Shown here one piece after another: positions 25,281-34,584 of a stretch of DNA of 64,000 nucleotides; position 1 is the first letter of the stretch, and each line of letters begins with the position of its first letter. The notes beneath the pieces are model-generated. The model made no database searches. It was not told the origin of the DNA and was given only the letters and a program-made list of their open reading frames with translations. Source of the stretch: CAIWHR01 sp963734085 (GTDB taxonomy: Bacteria; Pseudomonadota; Gammaproteobacteria; Burkholderiales; Casimicrobiaceae); contig CAVTFT010000009.1 of the NCBI GenBank assembly GCA_963734085.1, forward strand, positions 1 through 64,000, read 5' to 3'. Made by a program: the position numbers and the translations under genes.

Positions 25281-25338
25281 GTCCCGCTTTCCGTGATACT
25301 GGTCACGGCTGGCAGGTAGCTGCCAGTGAAGGCGGGAC
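25281..25338 (+). ncRNA. Three-way-junction RNA/DNA structure upstream of second IS110 transposase
   Basis: An outer stem GTCCCGC / GCGGGAC (25281-25287 with 25332-25338) encloses two perfect 6-bp hairpins: CCGTGA-TCACGG (25291-25308) and CTGGCA-TGCCAG (25309-25326). It lies about 190 nt upstream of the transposase start, in the non-coding end where a bridge RNA is expected. Function as bridge RNA is inferred. Confidence 0.55.
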
Positions 25339-25530
25339 ATGCGCCCGCGGACTACGAATAAGTCGACCCAATCGTTCGACGTTTACGGCTTTAGCTTCGA
25401 GTCCGCGGGTGCGCCTGCGTTCGTCAACGAATACTCAGGGTTCGCCGTCGCACCGGCTCACTATATTGCCTTCGTAGAACGCAAGCTCGCATGTGCCTGG
25501 TCGCCAATCTATCACTGCAGGAGGTGCCGC

Positions 25531-26802
25531 GTGAAGCCTCTATCCGATCGTCCTTTCACCGCCCATATCGGCATCGATTGGGCGGACGCAAAGCACGATG
25601 TTTGCCTCCAGGCCGCAGACAGTAAGCAGCGTGAGTTCGACCGCATTGCCCATCAGGTGGGCAGCATTGATCAATGGGCGAAGTCGTTGCATCAACGCTT
25701 CGGTGGTCCCATTGCCGTGGCGCTGGAATTGGCCAAGGGACCGCTCGTCTATGCGCTGCAGAAGTATGACTTCTTCGTGCTCTTCCCGATCAATCCTGCG
25801 ACCCTGGCCAGGTACCGCGAAGCGTTCAAGCCCAGTGGCGCTAAGGACGATCCTACCGATGCCGAACTGGCGCTCGATCTGCTGCTCCGCCACCCAGAGC
25901 GATTCACCCCGCTCAAGCCGCAAAGCGTGGCGATGCGCACGCTGCTCAGCCTGACCGAGCAGCGACGCGAGCTGGTCGATGACAAGACCCGGGTTACCAA
26001 CCGCTTGGGCAATGCCCTCAAGCAATACTATCCGCAAGCGCTAGACTGGTTCGAGCAGCGCGATACGATCCTGTTCTGCGACTTCCTGACTCGCTGGCCA
26101 ACCCTCGCTCAGGTCAAGCGCGCCCGCAAAACCAGCTTGACGGCATTCTTCTACGCCCACAACGGGCGGCGGCCTAAGGTCATCGACGCCCGCCTTGACT
26201 CGATCCGGACGGCCAGGCCGCTTACGGATGACCCAGGGGTGATAGCGCCGTATCGGTTGCAGGTGTTGGTGCTGGTCGAGCAACTGCGCGTCACCCTCCA
26301 CGCCATCGATCGCTTTGACCGACAGATCGCCGCCGTGGCCGCCACCCTTCCGGACTACACCCTATTCAGCCCGTTACCGGGCGCCGGTCCCCACCTGGCG
26401 CCACGTCTGCTCGCCGCCTTTGGCGAACAACGCGAGCGTTTCATGAGCGCCGATGAACTCCAGAAGTATTCCGGCATTGCACCTGTCACCGAACGCAGCG
26501 GCAAGAAGCACTGGGTGCACTGGCGATGGCAGTGCCCGAAATTTGTCCGACAGACCTTTGTGGAATGGGCGGGCCAGACGATCAACAAGTCCTTCTGGGC
26601 CGGCGTCTACTATCGGCAGCAACGCGACAAGGGCAGTTCCCATCAAGCGGCGGTACGCGCGCTGGCCTTCAAATGGATCCGCATTCTCTACCGCTGCTGG
26701 CAAGCCCGCACACCCTACGACGAATCAACCTATCTCAACGCGTTGCGGCAGCGCGGCTCCCCCTTGCTCAAACCGCTTCATCCAACCGCGCAAAACGCTT
26801 GA
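25531..26802 (+). CDS. IS110-family transposase (second element, different subgroup)
   Basis: A 423-residue transposase. The DEDD N-terminal domain has IGIDWADAKHDV, VALELAKGPL and DDPTDAELALDLL. The C-terminal transposase-20 domain has SPLPGAGPHLAPRLL, LQKYSGIAPVTERSGKK and FVRQTFVEWAGQ. It is clearly diverged from the intronic copy and longer. GTG 25531 with GGAGG 7 nt upstream is the best start; an open frame extending 190 nt further upstream is non-coding end sequence. It appears intact. Confidence 0.92.
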   Translation: MKPLSDRPFTAHIGIDWADAKHDVCLQAADSKQREFDRIAHQVGSIDQWAKSLHQRFGGPIAVALELAKGPLVYALQKYDFFVLFPINPATLARYREAFKPSGAKDDPTDAELALDLLLRHPERFTPLKPQSVAMRTLLSLTEQRRELVDDKTRVTNRLGNALKQYYPQALDWFEQRDTILFCDFLTRWPTLAQVKRARKTSLTAFFYAHNGRRPKVIDARLDSIRTARPLTDDPGVIAPYRLQVLVLVEQLRVTLHAIDRFDRQIAAVAATLPDYTLFSPLPGAGPHLAPRLLAAFGEQRERFMSADELQKYSGIAPVTERSGKKHWVHWRWQCPKFVRQTFVEWAGQTINKSFWAGVYYRQQRDKGSSHQAAVRALAFKWIRILYRCWQARTPYDESTYLNALRQRGSPLLKPLHPTAQNA

Positions 26803-26906
26803 CGGACTACCTCAGGGCGTGAAGCCGCCGTTCATAACGCATCGCACAATACGGTTAGTGGGCCGCGCTCCACCCGGTCGTGTCGGGGCGCGAACTCCGC
26901 TGGCGG

Positions 26907-29588
26907 CTAGTTCCAGCCGTTCGAGCGTACCCAGTCGAGGATCACCGAGCCCTCGGCGGGCGGGGCAATCACGAAGCCTTGGGCCTGGTCGCAGCCCATG
27001 TGCGTGATCATAGCGAGCGAATCGGCCGCCTCCACGCCCTCGGCAACCACCTTGAGACCGAGGTCGTGCGCGAGGTGAATGATTGAGCGCACGAGGGAGC
27101 TGTCGCGCTCGCTGGTCGGCATCTGCGAAATGAATGAGCGGTCAATCTTCAGGCTAGCAAGCGGCAGATGTCTGAGGGACGAGAGCGCTGAGAACCCGCT
27201 GCCGAAGTCGTCCATCGAGAAGCAGATGCCAAAGCTGTTCAGGTCGACAATTGTCTCGATGGCGCGCGCGGGGTCGGTGAGCATCGCGCTCTCGGTTATC
27301 TCCAACTGCACGTTCCCGCCGGGCACGCCGTGGGCCTGCAGGATGCGTCGAACGTCGGTGGCGATGCTCTTGTCCATCAGCACACGCGCGGAAAGGTTGA
27401 TCGAAACGGTCGTGCAAAAGCCGGCGTTGCGCCACGCTGCCCACTGCTGCGCCGATTCGTTCACCACGTACAGCGTGAGATCGCGTATCTGATCGCCCAT
27501 CTCGGCAATTGGAATGAACTCATCGGGACGGATCATTCCGTATTCCGGATGCTGCCACCGGGCGAGCGCTTCGACGCCGTCAACACGCCGCTCGTGCAAG
27601 CTGACGATGGGTTGATAGTGCACCCTGATCTGGCCGAGGCGGATCGCTTCGCCGAGCGCCGTCGCTAACGTCAGCCGACGCGGCGAATAGTGGTCGAGCG
27701 CCGGTGAATAGATTTGAGCGTGCAGTCCCTTGCGCTTTGCCTCGTACATCGCAACGTCCGCGCACCGAAGCAGTGTCGAGGCGTCATTGCCATGCACCGG
27801 AAAGATACCTGCGCCGATCGACGCGTCGATGCCGAGATGCAGCGTCCCGACCAGGAATGGCTCGCGCAGCGCTGCGACGAGCTCGGCGGCCGTCGCGTGG
27901 ATCGCGTCTTCGTCCCCCGCCCGTCGGATGATCACGGCGAACTCGTCACCACCCAGTCGCGCGATCTCCCCGAGGCTCGTATCGAGCAGCGGCTTCAGGC
28001 GCGGCCCGATCAGCTTGAGCAGCTGGTCGCCGGCGTGATGCCCAAGGCCGTCGTTGATCTCCTTGAAGTGGTCGAGGTCCATCATCAGCAGTGCGAGCCG
28101 CTCGCCGTTGGCCTCCGACTCGGCGATGCGCGCGCTGAGCTGCTCGGCGAGCCACACTCGGTTCGGCAGGCCGGTGAGCGGGTCGTGTCGCGCCTGATAC
28201 TCGAGCTTGGCGAGTGCCCCCTTGCGCCCAGTGATGTCGCGCCATGTGGACCAGAGCCCGGTGACGGCGCCGTTCTTGATGATGCCAACATTCGAACCGA
28301 GCACCCACCGCAACCGGCCGTCGGCCGTCGTAATCTGGAACTCTTGCTCGCTCAGGCAGTAGTTTGCCCGCACCCATTCGACTGCGATGCGGCGCGCGAC
28401 ACCTTCGGGGAGCAGCTCCGCAATCGCCCGACCGCGCAACCAATCCGTGGAGCCCACGCCCAGCATTCGCGCGAGCGCCTGATTGCACTCAACGATGACG
28501 GCGCGCGCCGTCACCTCGTCCGCCTGCTGCTCGAGCGGTAGATCCGTTTGCACTGGCGGATCGAACTCGGCCCCCAGGACCGCCTCGGTGGAGATCGAAA
28601 CGTAGGTGCGATACCGCTCCTCGCTGTGCGCCACCGCCGCGGTGAGGCGCTGGCGACGATCGTCGGTAAGCGCGCTGGTCACCATGTCTGCGATCGAGGC
28701 AGCGAAGCCCTTCTCATCGAGCACCCACTGGCGGATCGGTCCGACATGCTCGTGGCAGACGACACCGACAAGCTCGCCGGTGTCCATGCGCACCGTCGCC
28801 TCGAGCATCGACGTGATGCCAAGCGGCACGAGGTAGCCCTCGGTCAGCTCGCGGGTACGCGGATCATTCTGCGCGTCGGAGGCATCCAGAGCGCGATTCT
28901 GCTCGAGCGCGCGGATGTAGGCGGGGAACTTGCTGGCGTCGAGATCCGCGCCGGCCATCTGACGGCCAAGGCTTCGCCGGAACAAGCTCCTGCAAACGAG
29001 TTTCGAACGGTCTTCTGTGAACAACCAGACGCTGGTGCGCTCTACGTCGAGGGTGGTGCCGGCCACCTGCGTGATGCGCGCCAGCCTGTCATCAAGGGAC
29101 ACCTTGTCGGCGGGCTCGTTGGAGACCAGCGCAAGCAGCGCGCCCTGTTGTTGGCGCATCCGCCTTTCGGTGACGACCGTGGCCGGAATCTCCTGCATCG
29201 TGCCGACGATGCGGACCGCCATGCCCGACGAATCGCGCATCACGCGCCCTTTCGCCACGAAATACCGGACGCCCCCGTGAACGTCGAATACGCGGAACTC
29301 CGCATCGCACTCAGCGCCACGGTCAATCGCACCGGCTAGCGCAAGCTCGAAGCGCGGCCGGTCGAGCGGGTTGAGCCGCGCGAGAAATGTGGACTTGGTG
29401 CCGTCGAACCCGCCGGACGGGTAACCGAGGAGCGTCTTGAGGTAAGGCGACAGCTGCATGCGGTCGTTGCCGATCGGCCACTCCCACAGGCCAACGCCGC
29501 CGGCAAGCAAAGCGGTCTGCACGAAGGCTTCCGGCACCCCGCCAAGCAACTCCGGCGTAAAACTGGCGTCCGTGCCTTCCTTAGTCAT
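26907..29588 (-). CDS. PAS/GAF-containing diguanylate cyclase-phosphodiesterase (GGDEF-EAL)
   Basis: An 893-residue cytosolic signalling protein with no membrane segment. A PAS-like domain (about 20-145), a GAF domain (about 165-325) and a second PAS (about 340-460) are followed by GGDEF and EAL domains. GGDEF (about 465-630) has an intact ARLGGDEFAV signature. EAL (about 640-890) has DGVEALARW, SINLSARVL and SMDDFGSGFSAL. Both c-di-GMP synthesis and breakdown look possible. ATG 29588 was preferred to an in-frame start 114 nt upstream. It stands alone next to the IS110 element and may have been carried in with it. Confidence 0.93.
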   Translation of the reverse strand: MTKEGTDASFTPELLGGVPEAFVQTALLAGGVGLWEWPIGNDRMQLSPYLKTLLGYPSGGFDGTKSTFLARLNPLDRPRFELALAGAIDRGAECDAEFRVFDVHGGVRYFVAKGRVMRDSSGMAVRIVGTMQEIPATVVTERRMRQQQGALLALVSNEPADKVSLDDRLARITQVAGTTLDVERTSVWLFTEDRSKLVCRSLFRRSLGRQMAGADLDASKFPAYIRALEQNRALDASDAQNDPRTRELTEGYLVPLGITSMLEATVRMDTGELVGVVCHEHVGPIRQWVLDEKGFAASIADMVTSALTDDRRQRLTAAVAHSEERYRTYVSISTEAVLGAEFDPPVQTDLPLEQQADEVTARAVIVECNQALARMLGVGSTDWLRGRAIAELLPEGVARRIAVEWVRANYCLSEQEFQITTADGRLRWVLGSNVGIIKNGAVTGLWSTWRDITGRKGALAKLEYQARHDPLTGLPNRVWLAEQLSARIAESEANGERLALLMMDLDHFKEINDGLGHHAGDQLLKLIGPRLKPLLDTSLGEIARLGGDEFAVIIRRAGDEDAIHATAAELVAALREPFLVGTLHLGIDASIGAGIFPVHGNDASTLLRCADVAMYEAKRKGLHAQIYSPALDHYSPRRLTLATALGEAIRLGQIRVHYQPIVSLHERRVDGVEALARWQHPEYGMIRPDEFIPIAEMGDQIRDLTLYVVNESAQQWAAWRNAGFCTTVSINLSARVLMDKSIATDVRRILQAHGVPGGNVQLEITESAMLTDPARAIETIVDLNSFGICFSMDDFGSGFSALSSLRHLPLASLKIDRSFISQMPTSERDSSLVRSIIHLAHDLGLKVVAEGVEAADSLAMITHMGCDQAQGFVIAPPAEGSVILDWVRSNGWN

Positions 29589-29989
29589 GACAATGTCCCG
29601 CCCAGCGGGATGTAGCAACGCGATGGTGTCGGAGTCGGCAGCTGCCAACAGCGGCTGGCCCAGACTAGGCCGGTGGATTTTGATCTTCGGTATCGGCCCC
29701 ATTTTGACACCATAGCGGAAGCCATATCACCGGCAAATATGCGCGAATGTGCATAATGAGAATCGTGCCTGCTTTGATCTGGGAACTGGAAGGCGAATCG
29801 ATTGAAGCGACAGCTTCTTCGGAATACAACGTCGGCTTTCCGGAATGTTGACGGGCTGGAGTGGGTCGAAAGCAGCGCTAGTGCGGGCACCTGCCATTGG
29901 GGCAGTACGCAAATATCGGGCGCGGCGGCCGCAAGCAGTATCATTCCGATTCGTAGGTCCCCTTCATTCACCTCTGACGGAGGCTCCCC
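29589..29989. other. Divergent intergenic region
   Basis: About 400 bp between the c-di-GMP gene and yegP, of lower GC than the surroundings. It presumably contains both promoters. No motif was confidently identified. Confidence 0.4.
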
Positions 29990-30325
29990 ATGGCAGGGTA
30001 TTTCGAACTCAAGCCCGCAGCAGGCGGCCAATTCATGTTCAACCTCAAGGCAGGAAACCACGAGGTCATTCTCACGAGCGAGCGCTATACCAGCAAGGCC
30101 GCCGCCGAGAACGGCATCGCATCGGTCAAGACCAACGCCCCTAACGACGACTATTTTCACCGCAAGACGGCCAAGGACGGCTCACCGTACTTCGTGCTGG
30201 TTGCCAGCAATGGTCAGACCATTGGCAAGAGCGAAATGTATTCGACTGCGTCGTCCCTGGAAAACGGCATCAAGTCGGTCAAGGAGAACGCTCCGACAGC
30301 TACAACCAAAGACTTGACGGCCTGA
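29990..30325 (+). CDS. yegP: YegP family protein (UPF0339, DUF1508)
   Basis: A 111-residue protein made of two tandem repeats of the DUF1508 motif. Each repeat has the pattern YFELKPAAGGQFMFNLKAGN / SPYFVLVASNGQTIGKS, followed by a Y-T/S-x-x-x-x-x-E-N-G-I-x-S-V-K helix (residues about 1-53 and 55-105). The cellular role is not established. ATG 29990 follows GGAGGCTCCCC. It is a single-gene unit. Confidence 0.92.
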   Translation: MAGYFELKPAAGGQFMFNLKAGNHEVILTSERYTSKAAAENGIASVKTNAPNDDYFHRKTAKDGSPYFVLVASNGQTIGKSEMYSTASSLENGIKSVKENAPTATTKDLTA

Positions 30326-30507
30326 AGGTCCGAGGGCCCCCTCCGGGCTCACGATGCCGCAGTCGCAATTCGTTCGCGCAAGTGAGGTGATCGCGCGGGA
30401 ACTGCGGGCGTCTGCTATCGAGAAATCGCACTGACCGGAACGGGTCGGACAGAGACCTTCGACGGTCAAGCCGCTCGCGTTCAGACTCGACAGTCGCTGA
30501 CCGGCAG

Positions 30508-30984
30508 CTAGTTGAAAGAGTTTACGATGGACCCGCTCGCAGTGACCGGCGTCGAGCCCGGCGGCGATCCCTTCTTGTAGACGCGAACTTGATACGTATA
30601 CGTGAGATTGTTCGTGTTCAGGTCGTCCATTGGAAAGAGGTTTGCCGAAGACGCCCGCCGGGGAAACTGCGCGGCCGAACCCGCAGCGTTGGCCCCCGTG
30701 ATGACGACGCTGTCGGCACGAAACTCGTAGTCGGGGCTCTCGATAAGCGACCACGCAAGTGTGACGCCGGACAGCTTTTTCTGCATCCGGAATCCGCTGT
30801 CACTAAGTGTTACCACGGGCGTCCCGGCGGCGTTCGGCGCGACCCGTACGTAGGTCCAGCACCAAGATGAAAACGTGCAAGTATAACCGTTGTTCGCCGT
30901 TTGCGGTTGCTCAGCGCAAGCGCCCTGGGCGCCCCCGAACAAAGCCGCCGCCACGATCATTGCGAGTACAGTCTTGTTAGCCAT
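30508..30984 (-). CDS. Hypothetical exported protein
   Basis: A 158-residue protein with a clear signal peptide (about 1-24, MANKTVLAM...ACA). A Cys/Trp-containing beta-rich body begins with YTCTFSSWCWTYVRV. It contains a Ser/Gly/Pro-rich C-terminal part. A GGGAGAT site precedes the ATG. No family is recognised. It is probably periplasmic or secreted. Confidence 0.7.
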   Translation of the reverse strand: MANKTVLAMIVAAALFGGAQGACAEQPQTANNGYTCTFSSWCWTYVRVAPNAAGTPVVTLSDSGFRMQKKLSGVTLAWSLIESPDYEFRADSVVITGANAAGSAAQFPRRASSANLFPMDDLNTNNLTYTYQVRVYKKGSPPGSTPVTASGSIVNSFN

Positions 30985-31295
30985 TTGTCGATCTCCCTAT
31001 CCACGAAACCATCACGAACGAAATCGAGCATGAAATCTGCAGCTGCGGCCCGCAGGCAGTCTTGATCTGGCTCAGGACGAGAATAGTTGATCTCTTCCTC
31101 GTGCTCCCTCCGGTTCAATGCATTTGCGGCATCACGACGTAGGAAAGGTACTGCTGCGTGCGGACCAGCACCGGTCCCGGAGACCACACCTTCGTTGCTG
31201 TCGTAGAACGAATTCGGGGGCCGTATATTGACGGCACTTGACGCGCCTAGAACCGTTGCCATCCACGACGCGATGTCCTTGTTGTATGCGAGCAT
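30957..31295 (-). CDS. Possible small hypothetical protein
   Basis: An open frame of 112 codons overlapping the start of the exported protein by 28 nt. It has an ordinary amino-acid composition (for example MLAYNKDIASWMATVLG) but no recognised domain and only a distant, weak ribosome site. It may be spurious. Confidence 0.3.
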   Translation of the reverse strand: MLAYNKDIASWMATVLGASSAVNIRPPNSFYDSNEGVVSGTGAGPHAAVPFLRRDAANALNRREHEEEINYSRPEPDQDCLRAAAADFMLDFVRDGFVDREIDKWLTRLYSQ

Positions 31296-31414
31296 CGTGA
31301 CTGCGAGGTCCTCGTGCGAAAAAAACCCCCGAAGAGAACCGGGGGCCGAAGGTCATCACCATGAACACCCGCTACAAGAATTGGCCCCTCGAAGAGCCAG
31401 CGAACTTCCGCTCC

Positions 31415-31591
31415 TTACGACCCAGCAACGCGTTTGCGCTCATTTAACGCGACTACATTTCTCAGATTCTCGCTCTCAACTTGCGCCGGCGCTTGTTGGC
31501 GCTGCTCACGTCGAATTCGCGCGAAGGTCTTGCGAAGGTCCGTATCAATGCTTTTCGTGTAACGAAAGGAATGGTCGAGGATCGACTTCAT
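31415..31591 (-). CDS. Small conserved-looking basic protein
   Basis: A 58-residue protein starting MKSILDHSFRYTKSIDT, followed by a basic helix LRKTFARIRREQR and an Ala/Gln/Val tail. Similar short proteins with an MKSI-D-SFRY start occur in betaproteobacterial genomes. That statement rests on memory and was not searched. An AAGGGAC site lies upstream. A longer in-frame extension has no family-like sequence and was not used. The function is unknown. Confidence 0.6.
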   Translation of the reverse strand: MKSILDHSFRYTKSIDTDLRKTFARIRREQRQQAPAQVESENLRNVVALNERKRVAGS

Positions 31592-32113
31592 CGTTTGTCC
31601 CTTCATCCGTGTCTGTGTCATACGAACATTTCTTAGTCTGGTAACAGCAAGATGCGTTCCGGGAAGGAGGAAGTCCCGCTGGTTCAGCGACTTGGGCAAA
31701 CAGTTGTTCTTTGAAGGTGGATGATCGTAAAGTCGCTCGACGTACGCGACGTGAGTATTCCCCACAGCTTGTAATGAACCCTTGGAAACGACTGCTGTGG
31801 CACGCGCTGTTGGCGTTCTCGGCCTGAGCCATCGGTCGAAACTTCGGCCCCCAATCTTCCATTAAGCGGACGCGCTACCGCGACCTACTGCGCGCTACTG
31901 AGACCGTCCGTGCAGCTATTCTCGCTGCCGAGGCGAATTGCTCCGGCGTAGCCCGCCGCTCGGCCCTGTCGAGCTCGTTGAGTATGGCAATGCTCTGAAA
32001 ATGTAGCCGCGCTTTACTCGTCATCACCGTAGCGCAGACTCGTCGGGTTGGAGCGCGTTCGTTCATAACCGTTAGTCCCTGCCGATAACAGTTGCCGGGG
32101 ACAGGCGCTTCCC
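31592..32113. other. Lower-GC gene-poor stretch
   Basis: No well-supported gene. A 49-codon frame on the minus strand (31875-32024, MTSKARLHFQSIAILN...) encodes a helical basic peptide but has only a weak ribosome site. It is noted as a possible small gene. Confidence 0.35.
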
Positions 32114-32287
32114 TCAGCGGTCGTCGTTCCGAGGTGCCGGCGAAGGCGGAGGCGGTGCGGATGGCGCGAGCCAGCGTTCCTCGAGTTGATGTCGCAACTG
32201 TTCCGCGATCTCAATTTCGGCACGGGTAGCGAAGCAAGGCGCCGGATCCCCGTTGGTGCCATGATTGTCCAGTTCAATCTTGAGCAT
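32114..32287 (-). CDS. Small hypothetical protein
   Basis: A 57-residue protein starting MLKIELDNHGTNGD. A helix rich in Glu/Arg/Leu (RAEIEIAEQLRHQLEERWL) and a Pro-rich tail follow. AAGGAAG lies 8 nt before the ATG. No domain is recognised. The clean start and helix-tail pattern make it more likely real than the longer frame that contains it. Confidence 0.5.
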   Translation of the reverse strand: MLKIELDNHGTNGDPAPCFATRAEIEIAEQLRHQLEERWLAPSAPPPPSPAPRNDDR

Positions 32288-32735
32288 AGCGGGCTGCTTC
32301 CTTGGGAAAAAATGACCCCAAACACGCGTCGCCCGGCTATTTGCATGTCGCGTGCCAGCGATGGAATGTCCCGTCAAAACAAGCGGTACGCAGCGCGAAC
32401 CGCTTGCCGTAAGGTATTCCGTGTAAACATTCGCGACACTTGACCGGGGGGCGCGCTCCGCTACCGTGCGCGGCAAAATGGGAGCATTGGAACGGCAATC
32501 GATCGTCTCAAGTCGACCTGCCTGCTCCCCCTCCGTGCGCTGGAGAAGCGTCGCGCTTGAATGTCCGGTTCTTGTAGCGCGCAACGGCTCGGAACAGGAG
32601 GTATGTCAGGTCTTCGCCGAACACGCCAAGGAAATGGTGTCCGAGATCACGCTGGCCGGAGGAGCGGCACTCGCGCAATACGGATTCAAGGAACTTATGC
32701 CCGCGCCACTTGGGCGCTCTCCCTCTTCGGCGTTC
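32288..32735. other. Gene-poor 450-bp interval
   Basis: No supported gene on either strand. A plus-strand frame (32466-32807) runs into the downstream exported-protein gene in antisense and has no recognisable content. Confidence 0.4.
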
Positions 32736-33209
32736 CTAAAGGCCGGGCGGCCCAGGAATGGGTATCGGGTAGTAATCGAGGACGCAACGCGTGTCGCGGT
32801 ACTGTGAAAACGCGATGAAATTGCCGGTCGCGTCGCTGCGCCATCGCAAGGACGAGGGCGGCCCGAGATCGGAGACCTGCGGCGCGCCGTAGATACCGAC
32901 CAAGAGGGAACGCACAGTCGGACAGTCTGCGGCGTACTGCGTACCAAGACTGACCCGGGCCAACTTCGGCTCGCCCACGGCGAACCAGAAGTGAACGACG
33001 AATAGAATGTTATTCGTCGCGTAGGGGGCAGTGAGCAATCCCCGCTCGCCGTTCCGTGCAACGGCGGGATTCTCCGCGCGCACGGCAACGCCCTTCGACG
33101 CCGCAATAACCTGTTCCGGGGACATGCCCCATGTCGCGTATTGCCAGCCCGCATGAGCGGATATTGGTACGATCACCATGCAAAGGCAAAAGCTCATGCG
33201 TGAGAGCAT
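32736..33209 (-). CDS. Hypothetical secreted protein
   Basis: A 157-residue protein with a signal peptide (MLSRMSFCLCMVIVP...SAHA). The mature part begins GWQYATWGMSPEQVIAAS, reminiscent of periplasmic proteins with a W-G-M-s-x-e-x-V motif. Two cysteines in the second half could form a disulfide. ATG 33209 follows GGAGATCG; a TTG four codons upstream was rejected. No function can be assigned. Confidence 0.7.
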   Translation of the reverse strand: MLSRMSFCLCMVIVPISAHAGWQYATWGMSPEQVIAASKGVAVRAENPAVARNGERGLLTAPYATNNILFVVHFWFAVGEPKLARVSLGTQYAADCPTVRSLLVGIYGAPQVSDLGPPSSLRWRSDATGNFIAFSQYRDTRCVLDYYPIPIPGPPGL

Positions 33210-33644
33210 CGCGATCTCCAAGACGACGATCGTCGAGTTTCGACAAAATTGAATGCGTTAGATCAACGCTAGAGCGGCGTTCGCAACCGCGACGCGCGCG
33301 ACCTCCGCAGCGAAGCCAAGGCGTACACGGCCGCATATGATAAGGGATGTGAACTCGCCTTGGAGGAAGCTCTCGCCGAAGCGCTCGTGTGGTTGGAGGA
33401 GACGCCGAATCTTAGGTCCCGTGCCCATTGAACGAAGCACGATTCGACTGGCGAGCTTCTGGACGGCAGCAGGCACCTCGTCGGCACGATCTGAACGGCT
33501 GCGCGCATGTGTTTCAATGACCGCTTTCGCTCAACCTGGCCGTCCGCCTTGGGTCGACTCCTGCCGACGGCGCTTCTTGTAAGCCGCCATTGCGGCGCAC
33601 GCCCGCTTTCTGGACCAGTGGTAGAGTTTGCCGGCTCAAGAATT
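33210..33644. other. Intergenic region before the toxin-antitoxin array
   Basis: About 430 bp with no credible gene. It is GC-rich with open frames on both strands but no start signals or domains. The only clear element is the promoter at its right end. Confidence 0.4.
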
Positions 33645-33671
33645 TGACAGGCATGCCAATATTGGCATACA
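33645..33671 (+). promoter_or_regulatory. Promoter/operator of first toxin-antitoxin pair
   Basis: A consensus -35 TTGACA (33645-33650) is followed by an inverted repeat TGCCAA-A-TTGGCA (33655-33667). The repeat fills the spacer ahead of a -10-like CATACACT. An operator between the promoter boxes fits autoregulation by the HigA-like antitoxin. Confidence 0.65.
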
Positions 33672-33681
33672 CTGGTAATTG

Positions 33682-34038
33682 ATGAGGGTCGACGAAAAGC
33701 CACTGATCTGGCTCGGCAGCTCACGCAAGGATCTTCTCGCCATGCCGAGGCCAGTGCGGCGAGAGTTTGGGTTCGCACTGCACCTGGCGCAAATTGGCAC
33801 CAAGCACCCTGGCGCAAAGGTGTTGCGCGGGTTTCGGTCGGCAGGCGTGCTGGAAGTCGTCGAGAACTTCGCGACGGATACTTACCGGGCCGTCTATACC
33901 GTACGCTTTTCGCGAGCCGTTTATGTCCTTCATTGCTTCAAGAAGAAATCAGCAAAAGGCATCGAAACTCCAAGGCCGGATGTGGAGTTGATCCACAAAC
34001 GGCTTGACGATGCCAGACGTCTATCGGAAGGAGATTGA
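33682..34038 (+). CDS. HigB-like toxin (phage-derived Gp49-like family), copy 1
   Basis: A 118-residue RelE/HigB-superfamily toxin of the Gp49-like group. The family pattern is complete: KPLIWLGSSRKDLLAMP, RREFGFALHLAQIG, AKVLRGFRSAGVLEVVE, TYRAVYTVRFSRAVYVLHCFKKKS and the C-terminal helix. Such toxins are ribosome-dependent mRNA interferases. The antitoxin gene follows immediately, in the toxin-first order typical of higBA. ATG 33682 was chosen; TTG 33679 would add one residue. Confidence 0.88.
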   Translation: MRVDEKPLIWLGSSRKDLLAMPRPVRREFGFALHLAQIGTKHPGAKVLRGFRSAGVLEVVENFATDTYRAVYTVRFSRAVYVLHCFKKKSAKGIETPRPDVELIHKRLDDARRLSEGD

Positions 34039-34040
34039 AA

Positions 34041-34385
34041 ATGCCCCGAAAATCCACGAAGGTGGTGGAATACGAAGTCAGTTCCGGCAATGTCTATGCC
34101 GATCTCGGCTTTGCGGACTCGGCTGAAATGCTTGCCAAAGCACGGATCGTGGCGCAAATCGGCCGCATCATCCAGGCTCACAAGCTGACGCAGGCGGAGG
34201 CCGGCGAGTTGATGAACATTGATCAGCCGAAAGTCTCCGCGCTACTGCGCGGACATTTCCGAGGCTACTCTCAGGAACGGCTCATCGGTTTTCTGACCAG
34301 GCTTGGCATGGATGTCGAGATCGTCGTGCGACCCAAAGCCAAGAAACGGCAAGCCGTCGGCTCAGTGTCAGTCACATTCGCCTGA
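34041..34385 (+). CDS. HigA-like XRE-family antitoxin, copy 1
   Basis: A 114-residue antitoxin with a central XRE helix-turn-helix (HKLTQAEAGELMNIDQPKVSALLRG, about 52-75) of the HTH_37 type. An N-terminal segment with SSGNVYADLGFADSAEML, typical of partners of Gp49-like toxins, precedes it. GGAAGGAG precedes ATG 34041, 2 bp after the toxin stop. It should neutralise the toxin and repress the operon through the upstream inverted repeat. Confidence 0.88.
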   Translation: MPRKSTKVVEYEVSSGNVYADLGFADSAEMLAKARIVAQIGRIIQAHKLTQAEAGELMNIDQPKVSALLRGHFRGYSQERLIGFLTRLGMDVEIVVRPKAKKRQAVGSVSVTFA

Positions 34386-34584
34386 ATGACCGCGTTGGCT
34401 GAGCCAACCGCTGCATAAGACTCGGCGCCTCGCGTTAACCTCCACGAGCGCCCGCGTAGCTATTTCGTAACTCGTTTTGACTTCGATCCGCTGTTGCTAG
34501 GCTGTGCACCGCTGCTCTCGGAACTTGGCGTGTATCGCAAGAGCTTGATTAGAAAATCTTCCTTAACTCAGCGACCGATTTGTA
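34386..34584. repeat. Duplicated spacer upstream of the second tRNA-end copy
   Basis: The segment 34457-34530 (TAGCTATTTCGTAACTCG... to CTTGGC) is similar to 35492-35565 (TAGCCATTTCGTAACTTG... to CTTGGC). In both places it lies between a toxin-antitoxin pair and a tRNA 3'-end copy. No gene lies in this interval. Confidence 0.7.

Noticed and set aside
25339..25530. N-terminal extension of the second IS110 transposase
   Set aside because: The family start is at GTG 25531 with a strong ribosome site; upstream codons do not resemble the family and overlap the structured non-coding end.
33269..33817. Minus-strand frame overlapping the first toxin promoter
   Set aside because: It covers the clear promoter and start of the toxin gene and has no domain.
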